From: Spizellomyces sp. 'palustris'
Taxonomy: Eukaryota > Chytridiomycota > Chytridiomycetes > Spizellomycetales > Spizellomycetaceae
Reading direction: 5' to 3'
Assembly (NCBI GenBank): GCA_006535965.1
Contig: QEAR01000082.1
Location: forward strand, 1 to 64,000
Length of the DNA stretch: 64,000 nucleotides
Shown here piece by piece: positions 47,913 through 58,957 of this stretch. The notes beneath the pieces were generated by a model that did not search any database, was not told where the DNA came from, and saw nothing but the letters and a program-made list of their open reading frames with translations. Made by a program: the position numbers and the translations under genes. The stretch's first letter is position 1. The number at the start of each line of letters is the position of its first letter.

Positions 47913-48782
47913 TTCCCGGCCCTCTTGATTTTCTTTATAGCAAAATTGCCCGACTCATCCCTGGTAGCAAGGCATTGGTGTTTCGTTATCAAGGCCGTAC
48001 GTGTGAAATTTATTTCTCTGACGTCGAGTTCTCATAGAGATGTTTAATCTTGAACCAAAATGCTGTAAACTTCAAACGGTCCATGGGTCACACATCTCTC
48101 TCCAACATCCTTCCTTCCCTTTTTTTCTCTACGTGGATGTCCAACAATTTGAAGTTTTCTCTCCTGCTGGTTTTCGCCAAATGTCTGACGCGGTCTGCTA
48201 CAGCGACTTCCAAAAGCTTCTTGTGGGTACGGAACCTCTCACTAAAAAAGTGCACGATGGTCCTGATGAAGAAGCTGAGGTCATAAGCCCACACACCTTA
48301 AAAAGGTTACTGAATCTCGGGTATTCTTCTTATGTGACATCCTACCAGAGACCCAGAAAAAAAAATGGAAATTGGTGGAGGTTACATGGTCAGATACCTC
48401 ATGGGGTAGAGCGGCCGCGTCGGTTTAGCCAGTATCGTTAACGAGGAGTAACCACATGGAGCTCCGATTTGAAGAACTCAACCTCACCAAAATGTGTTGA
48501 ACATGGGTCTGGGATACGTCTCCGTGCTCTTACTTGGCATAATTGGCATGTCGTTGAATAGAATGTCTGGAGTTCGTGGTATCATGTGTGTGAATCTTGG
48601 CAGTTTCCAGTTATATTTGCTTTTGGCTCGTTGCCTCTGCATTCCTTTCAAGAATTTTGAGATGCTGCAGCAACCCTGGAGAAGGTACAGTAACCCACGA
48701 TCGTGGATTACGTAACGGACCCCGCCAAAGACCACCGCGTCTGGCATTCGCGTGATTCAACAAATACGCTTTCTGGCACATC

Positions 48783-49594
48783 ATGGCAGAACTGCATATT
48801 ATCGGCTCCCTTGTAGGTGCATCCAACTTTCCGCGTCCAGAGCTGTGTTGCAAATGGAGGGTCATAGCCGGTGACGGGTGGAAAATCCTCGAAGGAGCGA
48901 CCGAGGGGTTGACGCAGGTGGATGTACCAGAGGTTTGCATCAAGTGCTGTAATATATGTAAAGCTTCGTTGCTTTAATAATGTTTTTTGCTTGAATTTGA
49001 AACTTTTAGGATGATAGATTTACGGTCTGGAGCCATCCAATAGGTAGCCTGGAAGTTCATTTGGTGGGAGAACAATTGTTTGAATCTAACAGGGAGGATG
49101 TGGTCCATTCGAAGACGTCCACTACGCGACGAAAAGCGTGACGGGATGGCCAAAGCTCCAGGTTCAAGTTTTTCGGCGAGATTCTTTTGGACGGAACGAA
49201 CTATGTATATTTCGGATTTCAGTTTCTTTAATACATGAGGCGCCAATTGACAGCTCTTTCATGTTAGACGGGTACGGATTCGTACATATCCCAACCACAC
49301 CTGGAGAGCACGCTCTAGACATTGTGACATGGCGGCCTGTGACATCTTTCTGGGACGAAGTATGGTGTAAGTATTGCCTATTTCAACAGTACGAGAATGA
49401 GGCGCTACACGATTGTTAATACGACCTAACCTTCCAGCATATTTTCTCAATTCCTCACCGGCCCTGAAAAATCCCGACATGGTACACACTCCGACGGATC
49501 GATTCAGGCTAACGACATGTTCAATGGGAAAGGTGCATGTCGAAGTGGGCATCATACTGAGAAATTTTGAAGGGTATGGTGTCGCCATGTGACT
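48783..49594 (+). CDS. B9D2: B9 domain-containing protein 2 (ciliary transition zone)
   Basis: This is a component of the MKS/B9 complex at the transition zone of cilia and flagella. Exon 1 starts MAELHIIGSLVGASNFPRPE and continues CKWRVIAGDGWKILEGATEG and LTQVDVPE. A spliced second piece gives DDRFTVWSHPI, and a 69-nt intron ending ...cgaag leads to DVHYATKSVTGWPKLQVQVF and RRDSFGRNEL. The next exons read GYGFVHIPTTPGEHALDIVT, WRPVTSFWDEVWSYFLN, NPDMVHTPTDRFRLTTCSMG and KVHVEVGIILRNFEGYGVAM. Order and spacing match B9D2 throughout, including the QVDxP, WSHPID, GWP and GYGF landmarks and the NFxxYGV end. Four introns are present. The protein is about as long as animal B9D2, so it looks complete and functional. 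It implies that the organism builds a flagellum. Confidence 0.92.
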
Positions 49595-49769
49595 AGAGAT
49601 TGGTCTTTGGAAGTGCCATGAAGAGAACGGCGGTGTAAAATATCAGACAGTTTGATGTTCATTGTTCAGGCTAGTATATACAATTAAGCCACCAAATTGG
49701 GGTATCTGGCCCATTATAGCGAGCTCCTACAGTTTCGAAATATAAAGTAGTCGAGAGTTTCACCAGAGG

Positions 49770-51288
49770 TCAAAGCTCCGCTGTTGCCCCAGCTTCCAAA
49801 GCATCCAACTCCTGAAAAACGGAGATATGAGCATGCTCTGAGACGGGTAGTTTTGCGCGTGCTTGAGGAACAAACCTGTAGTGACTTGGCATGCTTTATC
49901 ACATCAATACCTTTACAAAGCTTCTTAGACTTCTCTTGAAACTCCTTGATCTCGTCTGCATTCGATTGAGCAAGTTTACCCATCTCCTCACCGACTTCAA
50001 CCTACTCCACTTGGATGAAACCATCGCTTGAAACGACGGCGGAGGACTTCCACTTTCTCACCTGCTGGCGCTTCAGAGCTTCTAGACGATCGGCACTCGT
50101 GTCCGATATTACTTGGGGAGGGATTATGGATGCTATGCGCAACGAACCTATTAGGAACACAAACTATGCTAGTCGAGAGAGGGAGACCAATTACCAATGG
50201 GATACGGTGAAAATATCATGTCAATGAACTCGTGGTTTCGCTTGTATCTTTCCAATGCCACCGCACGGCTGACTGATCCATCTAACTCGTCTGTTGTTAT
50301 GGACAGAGCATTAGCGATAGATGGGGCATCAGAGGCACTGCACTATCAGATGTGTACCCCCAGACGGATCGTGATCGTCTTCTAGAAAAGCGCGAGGTTG
50401 CATTGACGGCTTCATCTAGTATCAATAATTAAGTGCGAAAACCCAGCTGTCATCAACATGGTAACTTACCCGACCACGTTTCCGATGAGCAAGATGTTTA
50501 TAATGTGCAGGATCCGCACCAGCCATCCCTCTCTGTGCCATTCCATACGGTGGTACCATTTGAGGAGGCGGTGGGCCGCGAGCAGTGAGATTAGGTAAAG
50601 TCGCGGGATCGCGGGGAGGGGCTTTGATGAGCTGCGGATGGACTGGCACATGTCGGGCGGGATCAGGCATCTGGAGGTAATGCATTAGCTGAAGGTCAGA
50701 GTGGACCAAGCGGTAGCGTCTTCGTGTCCTATAATAATATTTGAACAATAATTAAGATATTTTCCACATATTATCAGTGTCGGGTAACATACATGTGGGC
50801 GACTTTATCCCCATAACCGAAGCCTTGGCTTCGGGATATGATTTCCATTTCCTGCAGGAAGCAGTAGTTCATAACAAGTTCCATTAAATTGTAAAGACAT
50901 AAGACCATACCTTGTCGACGACAATAGTGCGAAAGGCAGCTTCATCATCCATCCACCCTGTATTGAGGTAATGTTTGCATGCCGTGCTACGACGTAACAG
51001 TATTGACCTCAACCTCACCATATCCATCTTCGGGAAGGGGTTCTGAAGGATGAAGCTGAAACACAAAGATGGAACCGTCTGATGTTGTACGCATCATTTA
51101 GAGCCCTTCTTCCGAAAAATCAATGATCTATCCCACAGAACCTTACCAACGGGTTTGTCTACAATGATCCATTCGAAAGACGTTTGGTCTACTAGTGACG
51201 CTGCTTTGTGCAGTATCTCTGCCGCTCGATCAGGACTTAGCGGCCCTCCCCGTTGAGGGGCAAAATTGGTAGTGAGTTTCTTAAACAT
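49770..51288 (-). CDS. SWI/SNF and RSC complex subunit Ssr4-like (DUF1750)
   Basis: This is a likely nuclear subunit of fungal chromatin remodellers. The start MFKKLTTNFAPQRGGPLSPD leads into HKAASLVDQTSFEWIIVDKP. After an intron comes DGSIFVFQLHPSEPLPEDGY, then WMDDEAAFRTIVVDKEMEII, SRSQGFGYGDKVAHM and TRRRYRLVHSDLQLMHYLQM. A Pro-rich stretch (LIKAPPRDPATLPNL, PPPPQMVPPYGM) follows, then AVALERYKRNHEFIDMIFSP and a helical end with EEMGKLAQSNADEIKEFQEK, closing DALEAGATAEL. The WIIVDKP/DGYxWxDxE arrangement followed by RYKRNHE is what I recall of the Ssr4 N-terminal family; I could not run a profile search. About seven introns are present. An in-frame Met at 51426 exists, but 51288 is preferred because the longer form would read into the divergent NDUFV2 promoter. 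Confidence 0.65.
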
Positions 51289-51439
51289 TGTCTGTGAGAG
51301 TTGATCTCGCGGTTGCTTTTGAGTGCGCGTTAAACGACTTTCGCTCACGTGACACCGCAAAGAATTGTGGAGGGCAAACCAGAGAGAGAACGACGACCTC
51401 TCCATTTTCACGTCTTGCATTTCCAAGTCCTGTCAAAAC
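51289..51439. promoter_or_regulatory. Short bidirectional promoter (Ssr4-like / NDUFV2)
   Basis: Only 151 bp separate the two divergent start codons, so the core promoters must overlap or lie within the 5' ends. It contains a CACGTGAC word (51346-51353), a bHLH-type E-box candidate. No TATA box was seen. Confidence 0.5.
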
Positions 51440-52390
51440 ATGCTGCGAACTCTTTCGCGACGACTAGTCCCTTTGGCAAGACCTCGCTCACTGGCAGCGC
51501 AATCGGTGCGAACCATCTCTAATACTTCGTTGGCGAGATCCGATGCACTCTTCGTGGTTTGTAGTGGAAATGAAGACTGGGAGCCTACTCGCTTGCATCT
51601 CATCTATTTATTTTGTTGCACACAGCACCGTGACAGTACAGATAACAACGCGACCATACCCTTCGAGTTCACCCCTGAGAATCTTAAACGTGCAAAGGAA
51701 ATTATAAAGAAATATCCTCCGCAATATAAAAAGGCCGCCACCATCCCGCTTCTTGACTTGGCTCAACGGCAGAATGGCTGGACTAGTATCTCGACAATGA
51801 ACTATGTGGCGAATCTCCTTGAAGTCCCTCCTATGCGAGTATACGAGGTCGCCACTTTCTACACGATGTTTACCAGGTTCGTCCGTTGGACAGCTTCAAC
51901 CGCCGCGAACGTGCCACATAAACTAATCCAATTTGGTCGCGCATAGGCAACCCGTTGGGAAGTATTTCTTGCAGCTGTGCACCACTACTCCCTGTCAGCT
52001 CTGTGGGTCCGACAGTATTTTGGAAACCATTCAAAATCACTTGGGAATCAAGCCTGGGCAAACGACGGACGACAAACTGTTTACATTGGTGGAGGTGGAG
52101 TGTGCTGGTGCATGTGTCAACGCCCCGGTGCTTGCGGTCAACGACGATTACTATGTAGGTCTTCTTCCCGCTGTGCTAGAATGCATTCGTGAACAGAACT
52201 CAAATCTCAACTTCTAAAGGAGGACTTGACTTCCGAGACGACCATTAAAATTCTCGACGAATTGAAGAAGGGCAAGGTGCCAAAGGCGGGCCCTCAGTCT
52301 GGACGTCAAAACTGTGAGCCCCATGGGGAGTTGACAACTTTGAGGGGAGAGCCGACCGGTCCAGGATTCCGTGTCCGTGCGGATTTGTAG
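51440..52390 (+). CDS. NDUFV2: NADH dehydrogenase (complex I) 24-kDa subunit, NDUFV2/NuoE-type
   Basis: This is the matrix-arm subunit of respiratory complex I carrying the [2Fe-2S] cluster N1a. The Arg/Ser-rich start [20 protein letters not shown] is a mitochondrial presequence. The mature part reads [20 protein letters not shown] and [20 protein letters not shown], then [40 protein letters not shown] and [20 protein letters not shown]. The four cluster cysteines are present as CxxxxC (CTTTPC) and CxxxC (CAGAC). The last exon reads [20 protein letters not shown] and [18 protein letters not shown], ending RVRADL. Three introns are visible, each near a conserved junction. Presence of this subunit indicates an aerobic fungus that keeps complex I, unlike Neocallimastigomycota or Saccharomyces. 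Confidence 0.95.
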
Positions 52391-52542
52391 AGAGCCCCTT
52401 ATTAGAATCGGCCATACTCTCATCGGGCTCAATATTACTTGTGCATAAACCTCCTCAATAATACCGTGAAGAAACACATGCGTAGATATCATGACCCTTA
52501 TATTCATATTCACAATTCCAGTCAGCGAAACTTTGATTCAGC

Positions 52543-55500
52543 TCACTTGAGATAACCACATCTAGGATCCCAGTCCCAGGTGTTATTCCAGTATCCAGCC
52601 GCCAACACACCACCAGCGCCCTTTGTACCCGCACCGCCAAACGGGGCGCCATCGCGCGCTGTCCATCCTGTCTGCAAAGATGGTCAGTAAGTCCCACATA
52701 TAGCCACTAACAATGCCACTCAGCAAACATACATGCGGATCGCCGTACTCATCTCCTACAACGAGATAATCTGGTATCTGTAATCCAGTTCGGAAGGGAA
52801 GAGACCATGCAGCGCGTAAAATGCCATCCTTGTCGGTCCCCGCAATGAAGACGGCCACCCGTGTACGAATTGGACTTGGTGCGAGGAAGATAATGCCTTC
52901 ATGGGATGCAATTCATCATTCGTCAGATGTTGCTCACGCTGATACAATCACACATCTTGGAGATACCTGTTCCGGGAGATTCGTACTTGCGTTTATCTAT
53001 CTGAAATCCCCCCGCCGGTCGAAATTTCACTATGCTCGAGCGTTAATGGTGCGGTTACCAATCACTAGCTAGTATGTCATTACCCATATTAGCGCCACCC
53101 TCATACTCCCTCCTTCGCGTATAAGCGTTGTCTGCAGGTCCGCCGAGAACAATCAAATTGTACCGCGCCGCAATCCCGTCCAGCACGTCGATATCCCGAA
53201 CGATCTGAGTCACGCCCCGCGAATATATGTACCATGAGAGCGCAATGTGTTGTGCGGCCTCTCTATAGAGGTCGCCGTTCTGTGCCGGGTTTGAAGGTAC
53301 GACAATGATGAATGGATGGTTCAGTGCCTAAAAGTAAAAACGCTCAGTCTAAGATGATACAAACGTCACGGAAAAATGTGTTATAGCGCACACTGGAGAT
53401 GGGGCCATACGTGCTGGGATGCCTCTCTTGGCTGATCCACAGAAGATCGTTTTCCTCCTGTCAATGCCCAACGTCAGTGATCTTCACGTCCTACCCGCAA
53501 TCAGCCAGCGACAGACCTTCCAAGAACTGTCCGGATCCAATCTTGAGTACGATGGTCCGGATACGGACGGCGGCTTATTGAAGTCTGTGCCATCAACCGA
53601 CCAGCTCTCTATACCTTCCTGTCTGGGGTCGCGCACAAACCCGAATCGCCTAATATTACTAGTGTTGAGATGCCACTGATTTTGAACCCGATGGACTCGG
53701 ATTGTACCAAGGCTGTGAAACGTTATGAGGACTACAGTTCTGGCCCCGCATGAGCATATGCCGCCTTACCGAAATGGAACTTCTAGTTGCAGTATCCGGA
53801 TTCCTCCCTTGGATCCCGTTGACGCAGGGTTGAGAGTATTGAGTGAGAATGCCTCCGGCAGCGGGGGAGGGCTCAATTCAGGATCCGCCGTGACATTCAA
53901 ATGCTTGTCGATGAACTCTTGCATGGTGTTATCGTTTGCAACTCCTTCGAACCAGTGTCCCTGAGCGGGAATTTCCGACAAACTATATCAGACAATGCAA
54001 AGAATTTAATTAGCATATCCGCGCCGGAAGTAGGTATTTTACTTACTTCCACGACACTGGGTTTCGATTCCACTCATTCCCAAGGCGTATCAACCGTCGA
54101 GAATGCAATGGAGGAACATTGTCATCGAGAGCTCCATGACGCGCTAACACTGGTAGCCCTCCCTTTGAGCAGCATGAGCGCTAAACGGTGAGCTGAAATA
54201 GTACACTTCAGAGACTCCAATTACCATGTTTGCTGCATATAAGTCTATATCATGCTCAGCAATGCTGGCATCTAATATGCCACGAAGCAGAGGATCCGCA
54301 TATGAATCGCCTACACGCATAAAGTATGGGGCATAAAATTGGATTTTCATGTATCCCGAAGCAGGAACCGCTATGGAACGTTCAATGAGAATCTTGAGAT
54401 ACGCAACGTTTGTATGGGGTCATACCCGCAAGCGCTTTGTCGGGAAAATGACTTGCCAGCCACCAAGCTCCTTGTGCTCCATTACTGTGGCCAGCGTATA
54501 TAAGCTTATTTCGATTGATGGCAAGCCTTTTTTGCTCTTCGGCTGGAACTCCAGGGAGTAGGTGCAACGCATCTAATGCATGCTCTAAATTGCGAAAAGA
54601 TGGGCCATGCCAATCGAAGCCCCATGGCGTTCTGCCAGTGGGGTATAAGACCTAAGCAGCGTTCGGTGTGTGAATTGGTTTAACGCCTTGGTGTCTGAAG
54701 CCGCTGCTCTCCCTACCCATGCATTTTCCTGTTGTCGGTATGCACTGGTCCAGAATTCCGATGATGCCTCTACTCCCGCACTGTACGGGTAGAAAAAAAT
54801 CAAGTCAACGAAGAGTGGAACGAGAACCAAGACAAACCCAGTTCGACATGACATACCCATGGAGCGCCAAGACTATCGGACATTTCGTCTGTTTATCTGC
54901 GCATGCCTTCTTGGGTGGACGTGCCATCGCATAATGAACAGAAAAATCATAGTCCAGAAAGGTTATCTTGTAGACATCGCTCCATTCTCGTCTGTAGAAA
55001 GTGAAGGGGCCCAATAGCAGCGAGAAGCGCTCGTTGTCATCTAGCCTAATACAGTCCAGCTCGATTCTCATAGAAGGCGCGAGGTCAGGAGGAATGGCGC
55101 CTATACTCAAATTCAAGGGAACTGCCATGATTTGCCCAGGGGCAATCTTGATGCTGAAATGCACGGGAAGAGTTGCATTGACCTACCAAGAAGAAAAGAA
55201 AGATCAGACGGCATGGCATCATTTTTGTAGTGACGAACAGTCTATCACCCACTTCCGTGCCATCAGATAATGTTGCGTGTACGCTGGTCACTTGCACCCA
55301 CCCTGCCATATCACGACTTTGCTGCGGAGTCACGGGTCTTTCAGCGGATGTAGTGATGTTGGCGTTCATGATAGCAACTGATGCAAAAGGCGATATAAGT
55401 TCTGTTCCCATTACTTCAGGGATCACGGCATCGTTCTCAAAATGGATAAGGCCGTGGTTTTCTTGGTTTATTTCCGCCTTTTTAAGACTTCCACGAAAAC

Positions 55501-56417
55501 GAAGCTCCGGCGGTATCGTACTATGCGCAGAAATCAAGTAAGTCCTGCACCGGATATATCACGCCCAGTGCCTGAGCACAGATGCATACCCGCCTGATAT
55601 ACGAACATCAATAACCGCGTACACATATAAGACATGCTCGCCTTCGGACAGATTTACAATAGAATGGGACGCATGCGTGTATCCATATACATTGCCAGTA
55701 AATGCACGGTCATCTATCTTGAAAGATACCACCCCGGATAATTCGACCAAGTAAACCCCTTCTTCATGTACGTTGAATTTGCCCCGGAAATATGAGGCAT
55801 GCTGCAACGCAGCCCAACCTATCCTTACATATCAGCAACTTGCACATATAAAGCTGCAATCTTCTTACAAAGCCACCCATACCAAATGGCCTTTGGTTAA
55901 ACTCCCACCGTATCTGCGGATATGACAGCCGTACAGTTTGATCTGGCCCTGTCTCCACATGACGCCATCGCACGAAGCCTCCATCGGCAAGCTCCGAGGG
56001 ATATCGATCCGTGGAAGAATAGCTCAAGTTCTCAAATCCACCGTAAGCGCTAAGGGGATCATTCCCGAGCTCTCTAGAACCATGTGGGAAAGGACCCAAG
56101 CTCTTCCGTCGTATTTGTTATTGAGTCGCTTTCTTCGGGACGGTATAATTGAAATTGGGTAACACATACCTCCCATATGTCAGGAAAAGTCACAGCATGC
56201 AATTTAGATTTTCGCAAAATAACACTATTGAGTTCTTCAAAACCAGCGGGATCGTTCAAGACTAGCGAGGATGCCTGCAGTGGCATCATAGGATTCAGAC
56301 TCAAGTCCCTCCGATATCTGGCAACTCTTTCAATATTCGCCCCACCTGGGATGCTTGTATAAAAGCGATCAGAATGAGCAGTCCCAACCACTGTAAGCCT
56401 CTGTTGGTTGACTTCAT
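52543..56417 (-). CDS. Large secreted alpha/beta hydrolase (S9-like)
   Basis: The start MKSTNRGLQWLGLLILIAFI is a strong signal peptide, spliced at QASQ to ASSLVLNDPAGFEELN. An N-terminal region includes a beta-rich segment (FRGKFNVHEEGVYLVELSGV, EHVLYVYAVIDVRISGG) of carbohydrate-binding or PA14-like appearance. The hydrolase core follows: CPIVLALHG, EFWTSAYRQQENAWV, GRTPWGFDWHGPSFRNLEHA, then the nucleophile elbow GHSNGAQGAWWLASHFPDKA (GxSxG). The acid is probably in HGALDDNVPP and the His in AQGHWFEG. A long C-terminal part ends GVLAAGYWNNTWDWDPRCGY. Ten or more introns are present. It resembles uncharacterised secreted prolyl-oligopeptidase-fold proteins of fungi; the substrate is unknown. 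Exon edges between 54.6 and 55.2 kb and 52.7 and 53.8 kb are approximate. Confidence 0.75.
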
Positions 56418-56973
56418 TATCGACGAGATGATGTGCGCCTAATGCTGGAAGACATTAAGGCGACGAGTGCGCGCTACTAAGCACCTCATATCATAGAGTC
56501 ATGTGACTACAAGTCGCCCTGATGACGAAGCAACCAGCGACCATCCCAATGACAGGTGGGTTAAAATAGAGGCCAACGGTTCTCCTGGTCTTTATCGTAG
56601 TTGACAAACCTCCCGTACATGGTATTGATGGGGATTCATAAACTCCATCTGTCAAAGGGCGATCATTAAACCTGGACATCATACAGTCCCAGCCGCTCTC
56701 GGCCAGAACTCGAGCGCATTCAAGTAACCAAACACTGTACAAGAGCCCAAAGAGTCCCCCCCCGCAAAGCGACGTCGGAGGACAGGAACAATTGGACGTT
56801 GTTCCATCCCAAATCCATCCTTGACAACCAACGGGATGACACATATGTTCACGTGACCGGAGCGACGGCAATTTCCGGAAATTGAAAAATCGGATGGGAA
56901 CAAACCGACTGCTTTCTTCCCTCTTTGTTGCTTGTCGTCTCCCATCACCGACTCTCCCATCACTCACAAAACA
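56418..56973. other. Divergent promoter region of hydrolase and citrate synthase
   Basis: This is about 556 bp. A pyrimidine-rich run (CTTTCTTCCCTCTTTG near 56912) precedes the citrate synthase start, as is common for highly expressed fungal genes. The minus-strand open frames here show no known protein. Confidence 0.4.
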
Positions 56974-58789
56974 ATGGCTTCCCTTCGTGTTTTGCCAAAG
57001 GTGTCAGCCGCCTCTTCAGTATGTCCCTATCTGTTTGATTTCCGCGATGCGGGAAAGCGAATCGTGCGTATCAGTATGTTTACTTATCACGTCTTTACAT
57101 TTTAGCTTCTTTCCCGGCAGTTCGCTGTGCGTGCCTATTCCACTGCCAAGACTCAGGTATGGCTTCGGCATGAAAGTATCAGGAAGGTGTCTTCAGTTAA
57201 CCTAAAGGTCGTTGATCCGTTGACTACAGAGCTTGAAGGAGCGTCTGAAGGAGTTGATCCCCGAAAAGCAGGCAGAAGTAAAGGAAGTACGTGCCAAGTA
57301 TGGCAACAAGGTTCTGGGTGAGACCACCGTCGACATGGTGAGTTTGATTGAGGCACGTTCAGAGACCTTCCTAGGGATGCTAATTCTCGTCAATACCAGA
57401 TGTACGGTGGTATGCGTGGTATCAAGGGTCTTGTGTGGGAAGGTTCCGTTCTCGATGCCGAGGAGGTTAGTTGAAAGCGCTTTTGGCGGTGTGTTCTTTT
57501 CTAAAATTAACTGGCGTGTTGTCCACAAATAGGGTATCCGTTTCCGTGGTTACACTATTCCTGAGTGTCAAAAGCTCCTCCCTGCTGCGGAGGGCGGTGA
57601 GGAGCCTCTTCCCGAGAGTCTTTTCTGGCTCTTGGTGACTGGTGAGGTCCCCACGGCTGAGCAAGTCAAGTCCCTCTCTGCCGACTGGGCTGCCCGGTCT
57701 GCTATCCCCTCGTACGTGGAAGACCTTCTTGATCGTTGCCCCAACACCCTCCACCCGATGAGTCAGTTCAGTTTGGCTGTCACTGCTTTGCAGCATGAGA
57801 GCAGCTTTGCGAAGGCCTACCAGAGCGGTGTTCCTAAGACTCAATACTGGGACTACACTTTCGAGGACGCGAACGACTTGATCGCTAAGCTCCCCAACAT
57901 CGCAGCTCGCATCTACCGTAACGTTTTCAAGGATGGCAAGGTTCCTGAGATTGACCGCAACCTTGACTGGGGTGCCAATTTCGCCCACCTCCTTGGTTAC
58001 CAGGACCCCAAGTTCGTCGAACTTATGCGTCTTTACCTCACTATTCACTCTGACCACGAAGGAGGTAACGTCAGGTAATTTGTCACTTTCAATGACTTTT
58101 GTCTGGCAACGGATTTTGGGTGTCTAATAGCCGTTCAATGTGTAGTGCTCACGCCACCCACTTGGTTGGAAGTGCTCTCTCCGACCCGTACCTTTCTTTC
58201 GCCGCTGGTATGAACGGTTTGGCCGGTCCTCTTCACGGTTTGGCGAACCAGGAGGTACTCCGTTGGACTTTGAAATTGAGGGAGCAAGTCGGCCCCAATG
58301 CTACCGATGAGGAGATCAAGGAGTTCTTGTGGAAAACCTTGAAGAGTGGTCAGGTTGTTCCCGGATACGGACACGCTGTGCTGCGTAAGACCGACCCCCG
58401 TTACACTTGCCAGCGCGAGTTCGCTCTCAAACACCTCCCAACCGACCCAATGTTCAAGCTTGTTAGCCAATTGTACAACATCATTCCCGGAGTTCTGACC
58501 GAGCACGGAAAGACCAAGAACCCATGGCCTAACGTTGACGCCCATAGTGGTGTTCTTCTCCAGCATTTCGGCTTTGTGGAGCAAGATTTCTACACTGTCT
58601 TGTTTGGAGTGTCGCGTGCCTTGGGTGTCATGAATGGACTCATCTGGGACCGTGCCCTTGGTCTCCCCATTGAGCGGTAAGCATATCTTGTTCTCGTCGA
58701 CAGGGTGGTCGATGTGCTAATGTTGATTTGTCTGTAGGCCAAAGTCCTTCAGTACGGCTCACCTTAAGAAGATGTTCGAGGGCAAATAA
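56974..58789 (+). CDS. CIT1: Citrate synthase, mitochondrial
   Basis: It condenses acetyl-CoA and oxaloacetate to citrate at the entry of the TCA cycle. The presequence [15 protein letters not shown] continues across an intron as [17 protein letters not shown]. The mature protein begins [20 protein letters not shown] and includes [40 protein letters not shown] and [19 protein letters not shown]. The catalytic residues lie in [52 protein letters not shown] and [15 protein letters not shown], that is the two His and the Asp of the family. The end reads [17 protein letters not shown]. Six introns are present. Codon choice is strongly biased to C/G endings, as in eEF3, which fits high expression. 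Confidence 0.97.
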
Positions 58790-58957
58790 TAGGTAATGAC
58801 TACATATTTTATGTCATGTCCTCATAAAATGATTCCCGGATGAGGTTGGATTGGGCGACGGATGTGGTTTTCTTTTTCGTTTATGCATTATTTTGACTTG
58901 AATATACAACTTGTTATTTAATTATCATCAAGTACACTCCCAATCAGTCGCATATTG

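Larger units (their letters stand above)
46597..48782. other. Unresolved, gene-poor block upstream of B9D2
   Basis: About 2.2 kb with no recognised gene. Minus-strand fragments that read like protein occur at about 48,716-48,531 (LKGMQRQRAKSKYNWKLPRF), 48,290-48,115 (RTIVHFFSERFRTHKKLLEV) and 47,694-47,230. A plus-strand frame of 133 codons (48,040-48,441) competes with the second. A run of 13 C lies at 47900-47912. The fragments could be exons of one minus-strand gene or debris of several; frame changes and missing splice sites prevent a firm model. Confidence 0.4.

Noticed and set aside
48395-48440. Possible tRNA (GGGGTAGAGCGGCCGCG block)
   Set aside because: No T-arm consensus or acceptor stem pairing could be found around it.
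51288-51426. Upstream Met (51426) as the start of the Ssr4-like gene
   Set aside because: The extra 46 residues lack conservation-like features and would leave almost no space for the divergent NDUFV2 promoter.
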